Shown here: one piece after another, positions 28,425 through 41,945 of the stretch
Layout of the letters: every line of letters starts with the position of its first letter
Position numbering within the stretch: the stretch's first letter is position 1
Origin: Auanema rhodensis
Taxonomy: Eukaryota > Nematoda > Chromadorea > Rhabditida > Rhabditidae
Assembly: GCA_964057225.1 (NCBI GenBank)
Contig: OZ059894.1
Span: 18,010,476 to 18,074,475 of the forward strand
Direction of reading: 5' to 3'
DNA length: 64,000 nt
Notes under the pieces: generated by a model
The model's input: the letters and a program-made list of their open reading frames with translations, nothing else
The model's database searches: none
Told to the model about the DNA's origin: nothing
Position numbers and translations under genes: made by a program

Positions 28425-31230
28425 TCATCGTTACCATGCACCTATATCAATAAAAATTTGTTTTCAGTCTAATATGGAAATGGGGAATCTAATTTTGAAA
28501 ACCGCATCTCTTTATCTTTTACGGGAAACGAGTTACATACCATGTGCACATCACGTGTACATTTAATTAGCATAAATTAAAATTCATGTAAATTTCAAAG
28601 TCATGGTTACCATGCACCTATATCAATAGAAATTTGTTTTCAGACTAATATTAACATGGGGAATCTTATTTTGAAAACCGCATCTCTTTATCTTTTACGG
28701 GAAACGAGTTACATACCATGTGCACATCACGTGTACATTTAATTAGCATAAATTAAAATTCATGTAAATTTCAAAGTCATGGTTACCATGCACCTATATC
28801 AATAGAAATTTGTTTTCAGACTAATATTAACATGGGGAATCTAATTTTGAAAACGGCATCTCTTTATCTTTTACGGGAAACGAGTTACATACCATGTGCA
28901 CATCACGTGTACATTTAATTAGCATAAATTAAAATTCACGTAAATTTCAAAGTCATGGATACCATGCACCTATATCAATAGAAATTTGTTTTTAGACTAA
29001 TATTAACATGGGGAATCTAATTTTGAAAACCGCATCTCTTTATCTTTTACGGGAAGCGAGTTACATACCATGTGCACATCACGTGTACATTTAATTAGCA
29101 TAAATTAAGGTTCACGTAAATTTCAAAGTCATGGTTACCATGCACCTATATGAATAAAAATTCGTTTTTAGTCTAATATGGCCATGGGGAATCTAATTTT
29201 GAAAACGGCATCTCTTCATCTTTGAGTTACATACCATGTGTACATCACGTGTACATTTAATTAGCATAAATTAAAGTTCACGTAAATTTAAAAATCATGG
29301 TTACCATGCGCCTATATCAATGAAAATTGGTTTTTAGACTAATATGGCCATGGGGAGTGTAATTTTGAAAACCACATCTCTTTATCTTTTACGGGCAGCG
29401 AGTTACATATCATGTGCACATCACGTGTACATTTAATTAGCATAAAATAAAGTTCACGTAAATTTCAAAGTCATGGTTACCATGCACCAGTATCAATAAA
29501 AGTTCGTTTTTAGACTAATATGGCCATGGGGAGTGTAATTTTGAAAACCACATCTCTTTATCTTTTACGGGAAGCGAGTTACATATCATGTGCACATCAC
29601 GTGTACATTTAATTAGCATAAATTAAAGTTCACGTAAATTTCAAAGTCATGGTTACCATGCACCAGTATCAATAGAAATTTGTTTTTGGACTAATATGGC
29701 CATGGGGAATGTAATTTTGAAAACCGCATCTCTTTATCTTTTACGGGAAGCGAGTTACATACCATGTGTACATCACGTGTACATTTAATTAGCATAAATT
29801 AAAGTTCACGTAAATTTCAAAGTCATGGTTACCATGCACCTATATCAATAAAAGTTCGTTTTTAGACTAATATGGCCATGGGGAGTGTAATTTTGAAAAC
29901 CACATCTCTTTATCTTTTACGGGAAGCGAGTTACATATCATGTGCACATCACGTGTACATTTAATTAGCATAAATTAAAGTTCACGTAAATTTCAAAGTC
30001 ATGGTTACCATGCACCAGTATCAATAGAAATTTGTTTTTGGACTAATATGGCCATGGGGAATGTAATTTTGAAAACCGCATCTCTTTATCTTTTACGGGA
30101 AGCGAGTTACATACCATGTGTACATCACGTGTACATTTAATTAGCATAAATTAAAGTTCACGTAAATTTCAAAGTCATGGTTACCATGCACCTATATCAA
30201 TAAAAGTTCGTTTTTAGACTAATATGGCCATGGGGAGTGTAATTTTGAAAACCACATCTCTTTATCTTTTACGGGAAGCGAGTTACATATCATGTGCACA
30301 TCACGTGTACATTTAATTAGCATAAATTAAAGTTCACGTAAATTTCAAAGTCATGGTTACCATGCACCAGTATCAATAGAAATTTGTTTTTGGACTAATA
30401 TGGCCATGGGGAATCTAATTTTGAAAACCGCATCTCTTTATCTTTTACGGGAAGCGAGTTACATACCATGTGTACATCACGTGTACATTTAATTAGCATA
30501 AATTAAAGTTCACGTAAATTTCAAAGTCATGGTTACCATGCGCCTATATCAATAAAAATTGGTTTTTAGATTAATATGGCCATGGGGAGTGTAATTTTGA
30601 AAACCACATCTCTTTATCTTTTACGGGAAGCGAGTTACATATCATGTGCACATCACGTGTACATTTAATTAGCATAAATTAAAGTTCACGTAAATTTCAA
30701 AGTCATGGTTACCATGCACCAGTATCAATAGAAATTTGTTTTTGGACTAATATGGCCATGGGGAATGTAATTTTGAAAACCGCATCTCTTTATCTTTTAC
30801 GGGAAGCGAGTTACATACCATGTGTACATCACGTGTACATTTAATTAGCATAAATTAAAGTTCACGTAAATTTCAAAGTCATGGTTACCATGCACCTATA
30901 TCAATAAAAGTTCGTTTTTAGACTAATATGGCCATGGGGAGTGTAATTTTGAAAACCACATCTCTTTATCTTTTACGGGAAGCGAGTTACATATCATGTG
31001 CACATCACGTGTACATTTAATTAGCATAAATTAAAGTTCACGTAAATTTAAAAATCATGGTTACCATGCGCCTATATCAATGAAAATTGGTTTTTAGACT
31101 AATATGGCCATGGGGAGTGTAATTTTGAAAACCACATCTCTTTATCTTTTACGGGAAGCGAGTTACATATCATGTGCACATCACGTGTACATTTAATTAG
31201 CATAAATTAAAGTTCACGTAAATTTCAAAG
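28425..31230 (+). repeat. 2,806-bp higher-order repeat, copy 1 (16-mer)
   Basis: Markers recur exactly 2,806 bp later: CATCGTTACC at 28,425 and 31,231; GAATCTTATTTTG at 28,661 and 31,467; CATGGATACC near 28,954 and 31,760; ACGGGCAGCGAG at 29,391 and 32,197; TTAGATTAATATGG near 30,567 and 33,373. The length is sixteen monomers with one 166-bp unit near 29,211. Copies agree at the sites compared until near 31,050 / 33,855, where copy 1 switches to an AAATTTAAAAATCATGG unit. Confidence 0.9.
29530..31000 (+). repeat. Nested 352-bp dimer HOR (also about 32,336-34,260)
   Basis: Inside the 16-mer, monomers alternate strictly between a GAGTGTAATTTTG / CACATC / CCAGTATCAATAG type and a GAATGTAATTTTG / CGCATC / CCTATATC type, the latter ending in AAAAGTTCG or AAAATTGG. 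The 352-bp alternation can be followed through at least four dimers here and again in the second 2,806-bp copy. The dimer therefore predates the 16-mer duplication. Confidence 0.85.
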
Positions 31231-34036
31231 TCATCGTTACCATGCACCTATATCAATAAAAATTTGTTTTCAGTCTAATATGGAAATGGGGAATCTAATT
31301 TTGAAAACCGCATCTCTTTATCTTTTACGGGAAACGAGTTACATACCATGTGCACATCACGTGTACATTTAATTAGCATAAATTAAAATTCATGTAAATT
31401 TCAAAGTCATGGTTACCATGCACCTATATCAATAGAAATTTGTTTTCAGACTAATATTAACATGGGGAATCTTATTTTGAAAACCGCATCTCTTTATCTT
31501 TTACGGGAAACGAGTTACATACCATGTGCACATCACGTGTACATTTAATTAGCATAAATTAAAATTCATGTAAATTTCAAAGTCATGGTTACCATGCACC
31601 TATATCAATAGAAATTTGTTTTCAGACTAATATTAACATGGGGAATCTAATTTTGAAAACGGCATCTCTTTATCTTTTACGGGAAACGAGTTACATACCA
31701 TGTGCACATCACGTGTACATTTAATTAGCATAAATTAAAATTCACGTAAATTTCAAAGTCATGGATACCATGCACCTATATCAATAGAAATTTGTTTTTA
31801 GACTAATATTAACATGGGGAATCTAATTTTGAAAACCGCATCTCTTTATCTTTTACGGGAAGCGAGTTACATACCATGTGCACATCACGTGTACATTTAA
31901 TTAGCATAAATTAAGGTTCACGTAAATTTCAAAGTCATGGTTACCATGCACCTATATGAATAAAAATTCGTTTTTAGTCTAATATGGCCATGGGGAATCT
32001 AATTTTGAAAACGGCATCTCTTCATCTTTGAGTTACATACCATGTGTACATCACGTGTACATTTAATTAGCATAAATTAAAGTTCACGTAAATTTAAAAA
32101 TCATGGTTACCATGCGCCTATATCAATGAAAATTGGTTTTTAGACTAATATGGCCATGGGGAGTGTAATTTTGAAAACCACATCTCTTTATCTTTTACGG
32201 GCAGCGAGTTACATATCATGTGCACATCACGTGTACATTTAATTAGCATAAAATAAAGTTCACGTAAATTTCAAAGTCATGGTTACCATGCACCAGTATC
32301 AATAAAAGTTCGTTTTTAGACTAATATGGCCATGGGGAGTGTAATTTTGAAAACCACATCTCTTTATCTTTTACGGGAAGCGAGTTACATATCATGTGCA
32401 CATCACGTGTACATTTAATTAGCATAAATTAAAGTTCACGTAAATTTCAAAGTCATGGTTACCATGCACCAGTATCAATAGAAATTTGTTTTTGGACTAA
32501 TATGGCCATGGGGAATGTAATTTTGAAAACCGCATCTCTTTATCTTTTACGGGAAGCGAGTTACATACCATGTGTACATCACGTGTACATTTAATTAGCA
32601 TAAATTAAAGTTCACGTAAATTTCAAAGTCATGGTTACCATGCACCTATATCAATAAAAGTTCGTTTTTAGACTAATATGGCCATGGGGAGTGTAATTTT
32701 GAAAACCACATCTCTTTATCTTTTACGGGAAGCGAGTTACATATCATGTGCACATCACGTGTACATTTAATTAGCATAAATTAAAGTTCACGTAAATTTC
32801 AAAGTCATGGTTACCATGCACCAGTATCAATAGAAATTTGTTTTTGGACTAATATGGCCATGGGGAATGTAATTTTGAAAACCGCATCTCTTTATCTTTT
32901 ACGGGAAGCGAGTTACATACCATGTGTACATCACGTGTACATTTAATTAGCATAAATTAAAGTTCACGTAAATTTCAAAGTCATGGTTACCATGCACCTA
33001 TATCAATAAAAGTTCGTTTTTAGACTAATATGGCCATGGGGAGTGTAATTTTGAAAACCACATCTCTTTATCTTTTACGGGAAGCGAGTTACATATCATG
33101 TGCACATCACGTGTACATTTAATTAGCATAAATTAAAGTTCACGTAAATTTCAAAGTCATGGTTACCATGCACCAGTATCAATAGAAATTTGTTTTTGGA
33201 CTAATATGGCCATGGGGAATCTAATTTTGAAAACCGCATCTCTTTATCTTTTACGGGAAGCGAGTTACATACCATGTGTACATCACGTGTACATTTAATT
33301 AGCATAAATTAAAGTTCACGTAAATTTCAAAGTCATGGTTACCATGCGCCTATATCAATAAAAATTGGTTTTTAGATTAATATGGCCATGGGGAGTGTAA
33401 TTTTGAAAACCACATCTCTTTATCTTTTACGGGAAGCGAGTTACATATCATGTGCACATCACGTGTACATTTAATTAGCATAAATTAAAGTTCACGTAAA
33501 TTTCAAAGTCATGGTTACCATGCACCAGTATCAATAGAAATTTGTTTTTGGACTAATATGGCCATGGGGAATGTAATTTTGAAAACCGCATCTCTTTATC
33601 TTTTACGGGAAGCGAGTTACATACCATGTGTACATCACGTGTACATTTAATTAGCATAAATTAAAGTTCACGTAAATTTCAAAGTCATGGTTACCATGCA
33701 CCTATATCAATAAAAGTTCGTTTTTAGACTAATATGGCCATGGGGAGTGTAATTTTGAAAACCACATCTCTTTATCTTTTACGGGAAGCGAGTTACATAT
33801 CATGTGCACATCACGTGTACATTTAATTAGCATAAATTAAAGTTCACGTAAATTTCAAAGTCATGGTTACCATGCACCAGTATCAATAGAAATTTGTTTT
33901 TGGACTAATATGGCCATGGGGAATCTAATTTTGAAAACCGCATCTCTTTATCTTTTACGGGAAGCGAGTTACATACCATGTGTACATCACGTGTACATTT
34001 AATTAGCATAAATTAAAGTTCACGTAAATTTCAAAG
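31231..34036 (+). repeat. 2,806-bp higher-order repeat, copy 2
   Basis: Tandem second copy of 28,425-31,230 with the same private markers and one 166-bp unit near 32,017. Its last part extends the AGATTAATATGG pattern once more (33,373 and 34,079, 704 bp apart), so the right edge was extended by a further four-monomer duplication. Confidence 0.9.
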
Positions 34037-36860
34037 TCATGGTTACCATGCGCCTATATCAATAAAAATTGGTTTTTAGATTAATATGGCCATGGGGAGT
34101 GTAATTTTGAAAACCACATCTCTTTATCTTTTACGGGAAGCGAGTTACATATCATGTGCACATCACGTGTACATTTAATTAGCATAAATTAAAGTTCACG
34201 TAAATTTCAAAGTCATGGTTACCATGCACCAGTATCAATAGAAATTTGTTTTTGGACTAATATGGCCATGGGGAATCTAATTTTGAAAACGGCATCTCTT
34301 TATCTTTTACGGGAAACGAGTTACATACCATGTGCACATCACGTGTACATTTAATTAGCATAAAGTAAAGTTCACGTAAATTTCAAAGTCATGGTTACCA
34401 TGCACCTATATCAATAGAAATTTGTTTGTAGACTAATATTAACATGGGGAATCTAATTTTGAAAACCGCATCTCTTTATCTTTTACGGGAAGCGAGTTAC
34501 ATACCATGTGCACATCACGTGTACATTTAATTAGCATAAATTAAAGTTCACGTAAATTTCAAAGTCATGGTTACCATGCGCCTATATCAATGAAAATTGG
34601 TTTTTAGACTAATATGGCCATGGGGAGTGTAATTTTGAAAACCACATCTCTTTATCTTTTACGGGAAGCGAGTTACATATCATGTGCACATCACGTGTAC
34701 ATTTAATTAGCATAAATTAAAGTTCACGTAAATTTCAAAGTCATGGTTACCATGCACCTATATCAATAGAAATTTGTTTTTGGACTAATATGGCCATGGG
34801 GAATCTAATTTTGAAAACCGCATCTCTTTATCTTTTACGGGAAGCGAGTTACATATCATGTGCACATCACGTGTACATTTAATTAGCATAAATTAAAGTT
34901 CACGTAAATTTCAAAGTCATGGTTACCATGCACCTATATCAATAGAAATTTGTTTTTGGTCTAATATGGCCATGGGGAATCTAATTTTGAAAACCGCATC
35001 TCTTTATCTTTTACGGGAAGCGAGTTACATACCATGTGTACATCACGTGTACATTTAATTAGCATAAATTAAAGTTCACGTAAATTTCAAAGTCATGGTT
35101 ACCATGCACCTATATCAATGAAAATTTGTTTTTGGACTAATATGGCCATGGGGAATCTAATTTTGAAAACCGCATCTCTTTATCTTTTACGGGAAGCGAG
35201 TTACATACCATGTGTACATCACGTGTACATTTAATTAGCATAAATTAAAGTTCACGTAAATTTCAAAGTCATGGTTACCATGCACCTATATCAATAGAAA
35301 TTTGTTTTTAGACTAATATTAACATGGGGAATCTAATTTTGAAAACCGCATCTCTTTATCTTTTACGGGAAACGAGTTACATATCATGTGCCCATCACGT
35401 GTACATTTAATTAGCATAAATTAAAGTTCACGTAAATTTCAAAGTCATGGTTACCATGCACCTATATCAATAGAAATTTGTTTTTGGACTAATATGGCCA
35501 TGGGGAATCTAATTTTGAAAACCGCATCTCTTTATCTTTTACGGGAAGCGAGTTACATACCATGTGCACATCACGTGTACATTTAATTAGCATAAATTAA
35601 AGTTCACGTAAATTTCAAAGTCATGGTTACCATGCGCCTATATCAATAAAAATTTGTTTTTAGTCTAATATGGCCATGGGGAATCTAATTATGAAAACCG
35701 CATCTCTTTATCGTTCACGGAAAGAGAGTTACATATCATGTGCACATCACGTGTACATTTAATTAGCATAAATTAAAGTTCACGTTTATTTCAAAGTCAT
35801 GGTTACCATGCACCTATATCAATAGAAATTTGTTTTTGGACTAATATGGCCATGGGGAATCTAATTTTGAAAACCGCATCTCTTTATCTTTTACGGGAAG
35901 CGAGTTACATACCATGTGCACATCACGTGTACATTTAATTAGCATAAATTAAAGTTCACGTAAATTTCAAAGTCATGGTTACCATGCACCTATATCAATA
36001 GAAATTTGTTTTTAGACTAATATTAACATGGGGAATCTAATTTTGAAAACCGCATCTCTTTATCTTTTACGGGAAACGAGTTACATATCATGTGCCCATC
36101 ACGTGTACATTTAATTAGCATAAATTAAAGTTCACGTAAATTTCAAAGTCATGGTTACCATGCACCTATATCGATAGAAATTTGTTTTTGGACTAATATG
36201 GCCATGGGGAATCTAATTTTGAAAACCGCATCTCTTTATCTTTTACGGGAAGCGAGTTACATACCATGTGCACATCACGTGTACATTTAATTAGCATAAA
36301 TTAAAGTTCACGTAAATTTCAAAGTCATGGTTACCATGCACCAGTATCAATAAAAATTTGTTTTTGGACTAATATGGCCATGGGGAATCTAATTTTGAAA
36401 ACCGCATCTCTTTATCTTTTACGGGAAGCGAGTTACATACCATGTGTAAATCACGTGTACATTCAATTAGCATAAATTAAAGTTCACGTAAATTTCAAAG
36501 TCATGGTTACCATGCGCCTATATCAATAAAAATTTGTTTTTAGTCTAATATGGCCATGGGGAATCTAATTATGAAAACCGCATCTCTTTATCGTTCACGG
36601 AAAGAGAGTTACATATCATGTGCACATCACGTGTACATTTAATTAGCATAAATTAAAGTTCACGTAAATTTCAAAGTCATGGTTACCATGCGCCTATATC
36701 AATAAAAATTTGTTTTTAGTCTAATATGGCCATGGGGAATCTAATTATGAAAACCGCATCTCTTTATCGTTCACGGAAAGAGAGTTACATATCATGTGCA
36801 CATCACGTGTACATTTAATTAGCATAAATTAAAGTTCACGTTAATTTCAAAGTCATGGTT
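34037..36860 (+). repeat. Long-monomer zone with 704-bp and related duplications
   Basis: All units here are of the 176-bp class. Recurrent subtypes include CATGTGCCCATC with ATTAACATGG (near 35,390 and 36,094, 704 bp apart), and the diverged GAATCTAATTATGAAAACC / CGTTCACGGAAAGAGAG type near 35,700, 36,580 and 36,760. Private changes include TTTGTTTGTAGAC near 34,425 and CACGTTTATTTC near 35,785. No 166-bp unit is seen. Confidence 0.8.
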
Positions 36861-39800
36861 ACCATGCACCTATATCAATAAAAATTCGTTTTTAGACTAA
36901 TATGGCCATGGGGAGTGTAATTTTGAAAACCACATCTCTTTATCTTTCACGGGAAGCGAGTTACATATCATGTGCACATCACGTGTACATTTAATTAGCA
37001 TAAATTAAAGTTCACGTAAATTTCAAAGTCATGGTTACCATGCACCAGTATCAATAGAAATTTGTTTTTGGACTAATATGGCCATGGGGAATCTAATTTT
37101 GAAAACCGCATCTCTTTATCTTTTACGGGAAGCGAGTTACATACCATGTGTACATCACGTGTACATTTAATTAGCATAAATTATAGTTCACGTAAATTTC
37201 AAAGTCATGGTTACCATGCACCTATATCAATAAAAATTTGTTTTCAGTCTAATATGGAAATGGGGAATCTAATTTTAAAAACCGCATCTTTTTATCTTTT
37301 ACGGGAAACGAGTTACATACCATGTGTAAATCACGTGTACATTTAATTAGCATAAATTAAAGTTCACGTAAATTTCAAAGTCATGGTTACCATGCACCTA
37401 TATCAATAAAAATTTGTTTTCAGTCTAATATGGAAATGGGGAATCTAATTTTGAAAACCCCATCTCTTTATCTTTTACGGGAAACGAGTTACATATCATG
37501 TGCCCATCACGTGTACATTTAATTAGCATAAATTAAAGTTCACGTAAATTTCAAAGTCATGGTTACCATGCACCAGTATCAATAGAAATTTGTTTTTGGA
37601 CTAATATGGCCATGGGGAATCTAATTTTGAAAACCGCATCTCTTTATCTTTTACGGGAAGCGAGTTACATACCATGTGTACATCACGTGTACATTTAATT
37701 AGCATAAATTAAAGTTCACGTAAATTTCAAAGTCATGGTTACCATGCACCTATATCAATGAAAATTTGTTTTTGGACTAATATGGCCATGGGGAATCTAA
37801 TTTTGAAAACCGCATCTCTTTATCTTTTACGGGAAGCGAGTTACATACCATGTGTACATCACGTGTACATTTAATTAGCATAAATTAAAGTTCACGTAAA
37901 TTTCAAAGTCATGGTTACCATGCGCCTATATCAATAAAAATTCGTTTTTAGACTAATATGGCCATGGGGAATCTAATTTTGAAAACGGCATCTCTTTATC
38001 TTTTACGGGAAGCGAGTTACATACCATGTGCACATCACGTGTACATTTAATTAGCATAAATTAAAGTTCACGTAAATTTCAAAGTCATGGTTACCATGCA
38101 CCTATATCAATGAAAATTTGTTTTTGGACTAATATGGCCATGGGGAGTGTAATTTTGAAAACCACATCTCTTTATCTTTTACGGGAAGCGAGTTACATAC
38201 CATGTGTACATCACGTGTACATTTAATTAGCATAAATTAAAGTTCACGTAAATTTCAAAGTCATGGTTACCATGCGCCTATATCAATAAAAATTCGTTTT
38301 TAGACTAATATGGCCATGGGGAATCTAATTTTGAAAACGGCATCTCTTTATCTTTTACGGGAAGCGAGTTACATACCATGTGCACATCACGTGTACATTT
38401 AATTAGCATAAATTAAAGTTCACGTAAATTTCAAAGTCATGGTTACCATGCACCTATATCAATGAAAATTTGTTTTTGGACTAATATGGCCATGGGGAGT
38501 GTAATTTTGAAAACCACATCTCTTTATCTTTTACGGGAAGCGAGTTACATACCATGTGCACATCACGTGTACATTTAATTCGCATAAATTAAAGTTCACG
38601 TAAATTTCAAAGTCATGGTTACCATGCACCAGTATCAATAAAAATTCGTTTTTAGACTAATATGGCAATGGGGAATCTAATTATGAAAACCGCATCTCTT
38701 TATCTTTCACGGAAAGAGAGTTACATATCATGTGCACATCACGTGTACATTTAATTAGTATAAATTAAAGTTCACGTAAATTTCAAAGTCATGGTTACCA
38801 TGCACCAGTATCAATAGAAATTTGTTTTTGGACTAATATGGCCATGGGGAATCTAATTTTGAAAACCGCATCTCTTTATCTTTTACGGGAAGCGAGTTAC
38901 ATACCATGTGTACATCACGTGTACATTCAATTAGCATAAATTATAGTTCACGTAAATTTCAAAGTCATGGTTACCATGCACCTATATCAATAAAAATTTG
39001 TTTTCAGTCTAATATGGAAATGGGGAATCTAATTTTGAAAACCGCATATCTTTATCTTTTACGGGAAACGAGTTACATACCATGAATTAGCATAAATTAA
39101 AGTTCACGTAAATTTCAAAGTCATGGTTACCATGCACCTATATCAATAAAAATTTGTTTTCAGTCTAATATGGAAATGGGGAATCTAATTTTAAAAACCG
39201 CATCTCTTTATCTTTTACGGGAAGCGAGTTACATACCATGTGTACATCACGTGTACATTTAATTAGCATAAATTAAAGTTCACGTAAATTGCAAAGTCAT
39301 GGTTACCATGCACCTATATCAATAAAAATTTGTTTTCAGTCTAATATGGAAATGGGGAATCTAATTTTGAAAACCCCATCTTTTTTTCTTTTACGGGAAA
39401 CGAGTTACATATCATGTGCCCATCACGTGTACATTTATTAGCATAAATTAAAGTTCACGTAAATTTCAAAGTCATGGTTACCATGCACCAGTATCAATAG
39501 AAATTTGTTTTTGGACTAATATGGCCATGGGGAATCTAATTTTGAAAACCGCATCTCTTTATCTTTTACGGGAAGCGAGTTACATACCATGTGCACATCA
39601 CGTGTACATTTAATTAGCATAAATTAAAGTTCACGTAAATTTCAAAGTCATGGTTACCATGCGCCTATATCAATAAAAATTCGTTTTTAGACTAATATGG
39701 CCATGGGGAATCTAATTTTGAAAACCGCATCTCTTTATCTTTTACGGGAAGCGAGTTACATACCATGTGCACATCACGTGTACATTTAATTCGCATTAAA

Positions 39801-40360
39801 GTTCACGTAAATTTCAAAGTCATGGTTACCATGCACCTATATCAATGAAAATTTGGTTTTGGACTAATATGGCCATGGGGAGTGTAATTTTGAAAACCAC
39901 ATCTCTTTATCTTTCACGGGAAGCGAGTTATATACCAAGTGCACATCACGTGTCCATTTAATTAGCATAAATTAAAGTTCACGTAAATTTCAAAGTCATC
40001 GTTACCATGCACCTATATCAATAAAAATTTGTTTTTGGACTAATATGGCCATGGGGAATCTAACTTTGAAAACCGCATCTCTTTATCTTTTACGGGAAGC
40101 GAGTTACATACCATGTGTACATCACGTGTACATTTAATTAGCATAAATTAAAGTTCACGTAAATTTCAAAGTCATGGTTACCATGCGCCTATATCAATAA
40201 AAATTCGTTTTTAGACTAATGTGACCATGGGGAATCTAATTTTGAAAACGGCATCTCTTTATCTTTTACGGGAAGCGAGTTACATACCATGTGCACATCA
40301 CGTGTACATTTAATTAGCATAAATTAAAGTTCACGTAAATTTCAAAGTCATGGTTACCAT
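36860..40360 (+). repeat. 3.5-kb segment, left partner of the 9,303-bp offset
   Basis: This block matches about 46,163-49,670. Shared rare features are the 156-bp deletion junction (39,081 and 48,384), ATCTTTTTTTCTTTTACGG (near 39,379 and 48,682), CATTTATTAGC lacking one base (near 39,436 and 48,739), AAATTGCAAAGTC, and the TATATACCAAGTGCAC / GTGTCCATTT unit. Private to this copy are a 4-bp loss (TTCGCATTAAAG near 39,793), GGCAATGGGG near 38,665, CTTTCACGGG near 39,914 and AATGTGACC near 40,220. With the few changes private to the partner I count fewer than about ten differences in 3.5 kb. Confidence 0.88.
39011..39166 (+). repeat. Reference 156-bp monomer variant (20-bp deletion removing ATCACGTG)
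   Basis: The distance between AATATGG landmarks is 156 bp. The sequence runs ACATACCATG directly into AATTAGCATAAATT, so 20 bp are missing: the TGTACA / ATCACGTG / TGTACATTT block. The same junction occurs near 39,081, 48,384, 52,403, 53,087, 54,300 and 55,336. All six share the flanking GGAAACGAG upstream, and the following monomer carries the CAGTCTAATATGGAAATGG form, so this looks like one founder deletion later copied by segmental duplication. It is absent from the left 39 kb. Confidence 0.95.
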
Positions 40361-41880
40361 GCACCAGTATCAATAAAAATTTGTTTTTGGACTAATATGG
40401 CCATGGGGAATCTAATTTTGAAAACCGCATCTCTTTATCTTTTACGGGAAGCGAGTTACATACCATGTGTACATCACGTGTACATTTAATTAGCATAAAT
40501 TAAAGTTCACGTAAATTTCAAAGTCATGGTTACCATGCACCTATATCAATAGAAATTTGTTTTTGGACTAATATGGCCATGGGGAATCTAATTTTGAAAA
40601 CCGCATCTCTTTATCTTTTACGGGAAGCGAGTTACATACCATGTGCACATCACGTGTACATTTAATTAGCATAAATTAAAGTTCACGTAAATTTCAAAGT
40701 CATGGTTACCATGCACCTATATCAATAAAAATTTGTTTTTAGACTAATATTAACATGGGGAATCTAATTTTGAAAACCGCATCTCTTTATCTTTTACGGG
40801 AAACGAGTTACATATCATGTGCCCATCACGTGTACATTTAATTAGCATAAATTAAAGTTCACGTAAATTTCAAAGTCATGGTTACCATGCACCTATATCG
40901 ATAGAAATTTGTTTTTGGACTAATATGGCCATGGGGAATCTAATTTTGAAAACCGCATCTCTTTATCTTTTACGGGAAGCGAGTTACATACCATGTGCAC
41001 ATCACGTGTACATTTAATTAGCATAAATTAAAGTTCACGTAAATTTCAAAGTCATGGTTACCATGCACCAGTATCAATAAAAATTTGTTTTTGGACTAAT
41101 ATGGCCATGGGGAATCTAATTTTGAAAACCGCATCTCTTTATCTTTTACGGGAAGCGAGTTACATACCATGTGTAAATCACGTGTACATTCAATTAGCAT
41201 AAATTAAAGTTCACGTAAATTTCAAAGTCATGGTTACCATGCGCCTATATCAATAAAAATTTGTTTTTAGTCTAATATGGCCATGGGGAATCTAATTATG
41301 AAAACCGCATCTCTTTATCGTTCACGGAAAGAGAGTTACATATCATGTGCACATCACGTGTACATTTAATTAGCATAAATTAAAGTTCACGTTAATTTCA
41401 AAGTCATGGTTACCATGCACCTATATCAATAAAAATTTGTTTTTAGACTAATATTAACATGGGGAATCTAATTTTGAAAACCGCATCTCTTTATTTTTTA
41501 CGGGAAGCGAGTTACATACCATGTGCACATCACGTGTACATTTAATTAGCATAAATTAAAGTTCACGTAAATTTCAAAGTCATGGTTACCATGCACCTAT
41601 ATCAATAAAAATTCGTTTTTAGACTAATATGGCCATGGGGAGTGTAATTTTGAAAACCACATCTCTTTATCTTTTACGGGAAGCGAGTTACATATCATGT
41701 GCACATCACGTGTACATTTAATTAGCATAAATTAAAGTTCACGTAAATTTCAAAGTCATGGTTACCATGCACCTATATCAATAAAAATTTGTTTTCAGTC
41801 TAATATGGAAATGGGGAATCTAATTTTGAAAACCGCATCTCTTTATCTTTTACGGGAAGCGAGTTACATACCATGTGTAC

Positions 41881-41888
41881 ATCACGTG
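41881..41888. other. Conserved ATCACGTG motif (one per monomer; representative copy)
   Basis: ATCACGTG contains the palindromic E-box/G-box core CACGTG and fits RTCACRTG, the consensus of yeast centromere element CDEI bound by the bHLH protein Cbf1. It is kept in the great majority of monomers although nearby positions vary. Exceptions are the 156-bp deletion class and point variants: ATCACTTTTACA near 49.61, 58.13, 60.76 and 63.21 kb, CACGTTTACA near 55.0 kb, and ATCACATG near 48.23 kb, which still fits RTCACRTG. Presence is direct observation. Binding by any protein is inference. Confidence 0.6.
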
Positions 41889-41932
41889 TACATTTAATTA
41901 GCATAAATTATAGTTCACGTAAATTTCAAAGT

Positions 41933-41945
41933 CATGGTTACCATG
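41933..41945. other. Conserved 13-bp dyad CATGGT-T-ACCATG (representative copy)
   Basis: Six-base arms CATGGT and ACCATG are exact reverse complements around a single T, giving a perfect short inverted repeat in most monomers. Variants with a broken arm exist: CATCGTTACC near 28.43, 31.23, 40.0, 49.31, 58.89, 61.52, 62.57 and 63.97 kb, CATCTTTACC near 57.67 and 60.29 kb, TACTATG in many left-half monomers, and GGTTAACCATG with one extra base near 51.76, 51.94 and 53.84 kb. Short dyads are known to be enriched in many centromeric satellites. A role here is inference. Confidence 0.6.
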
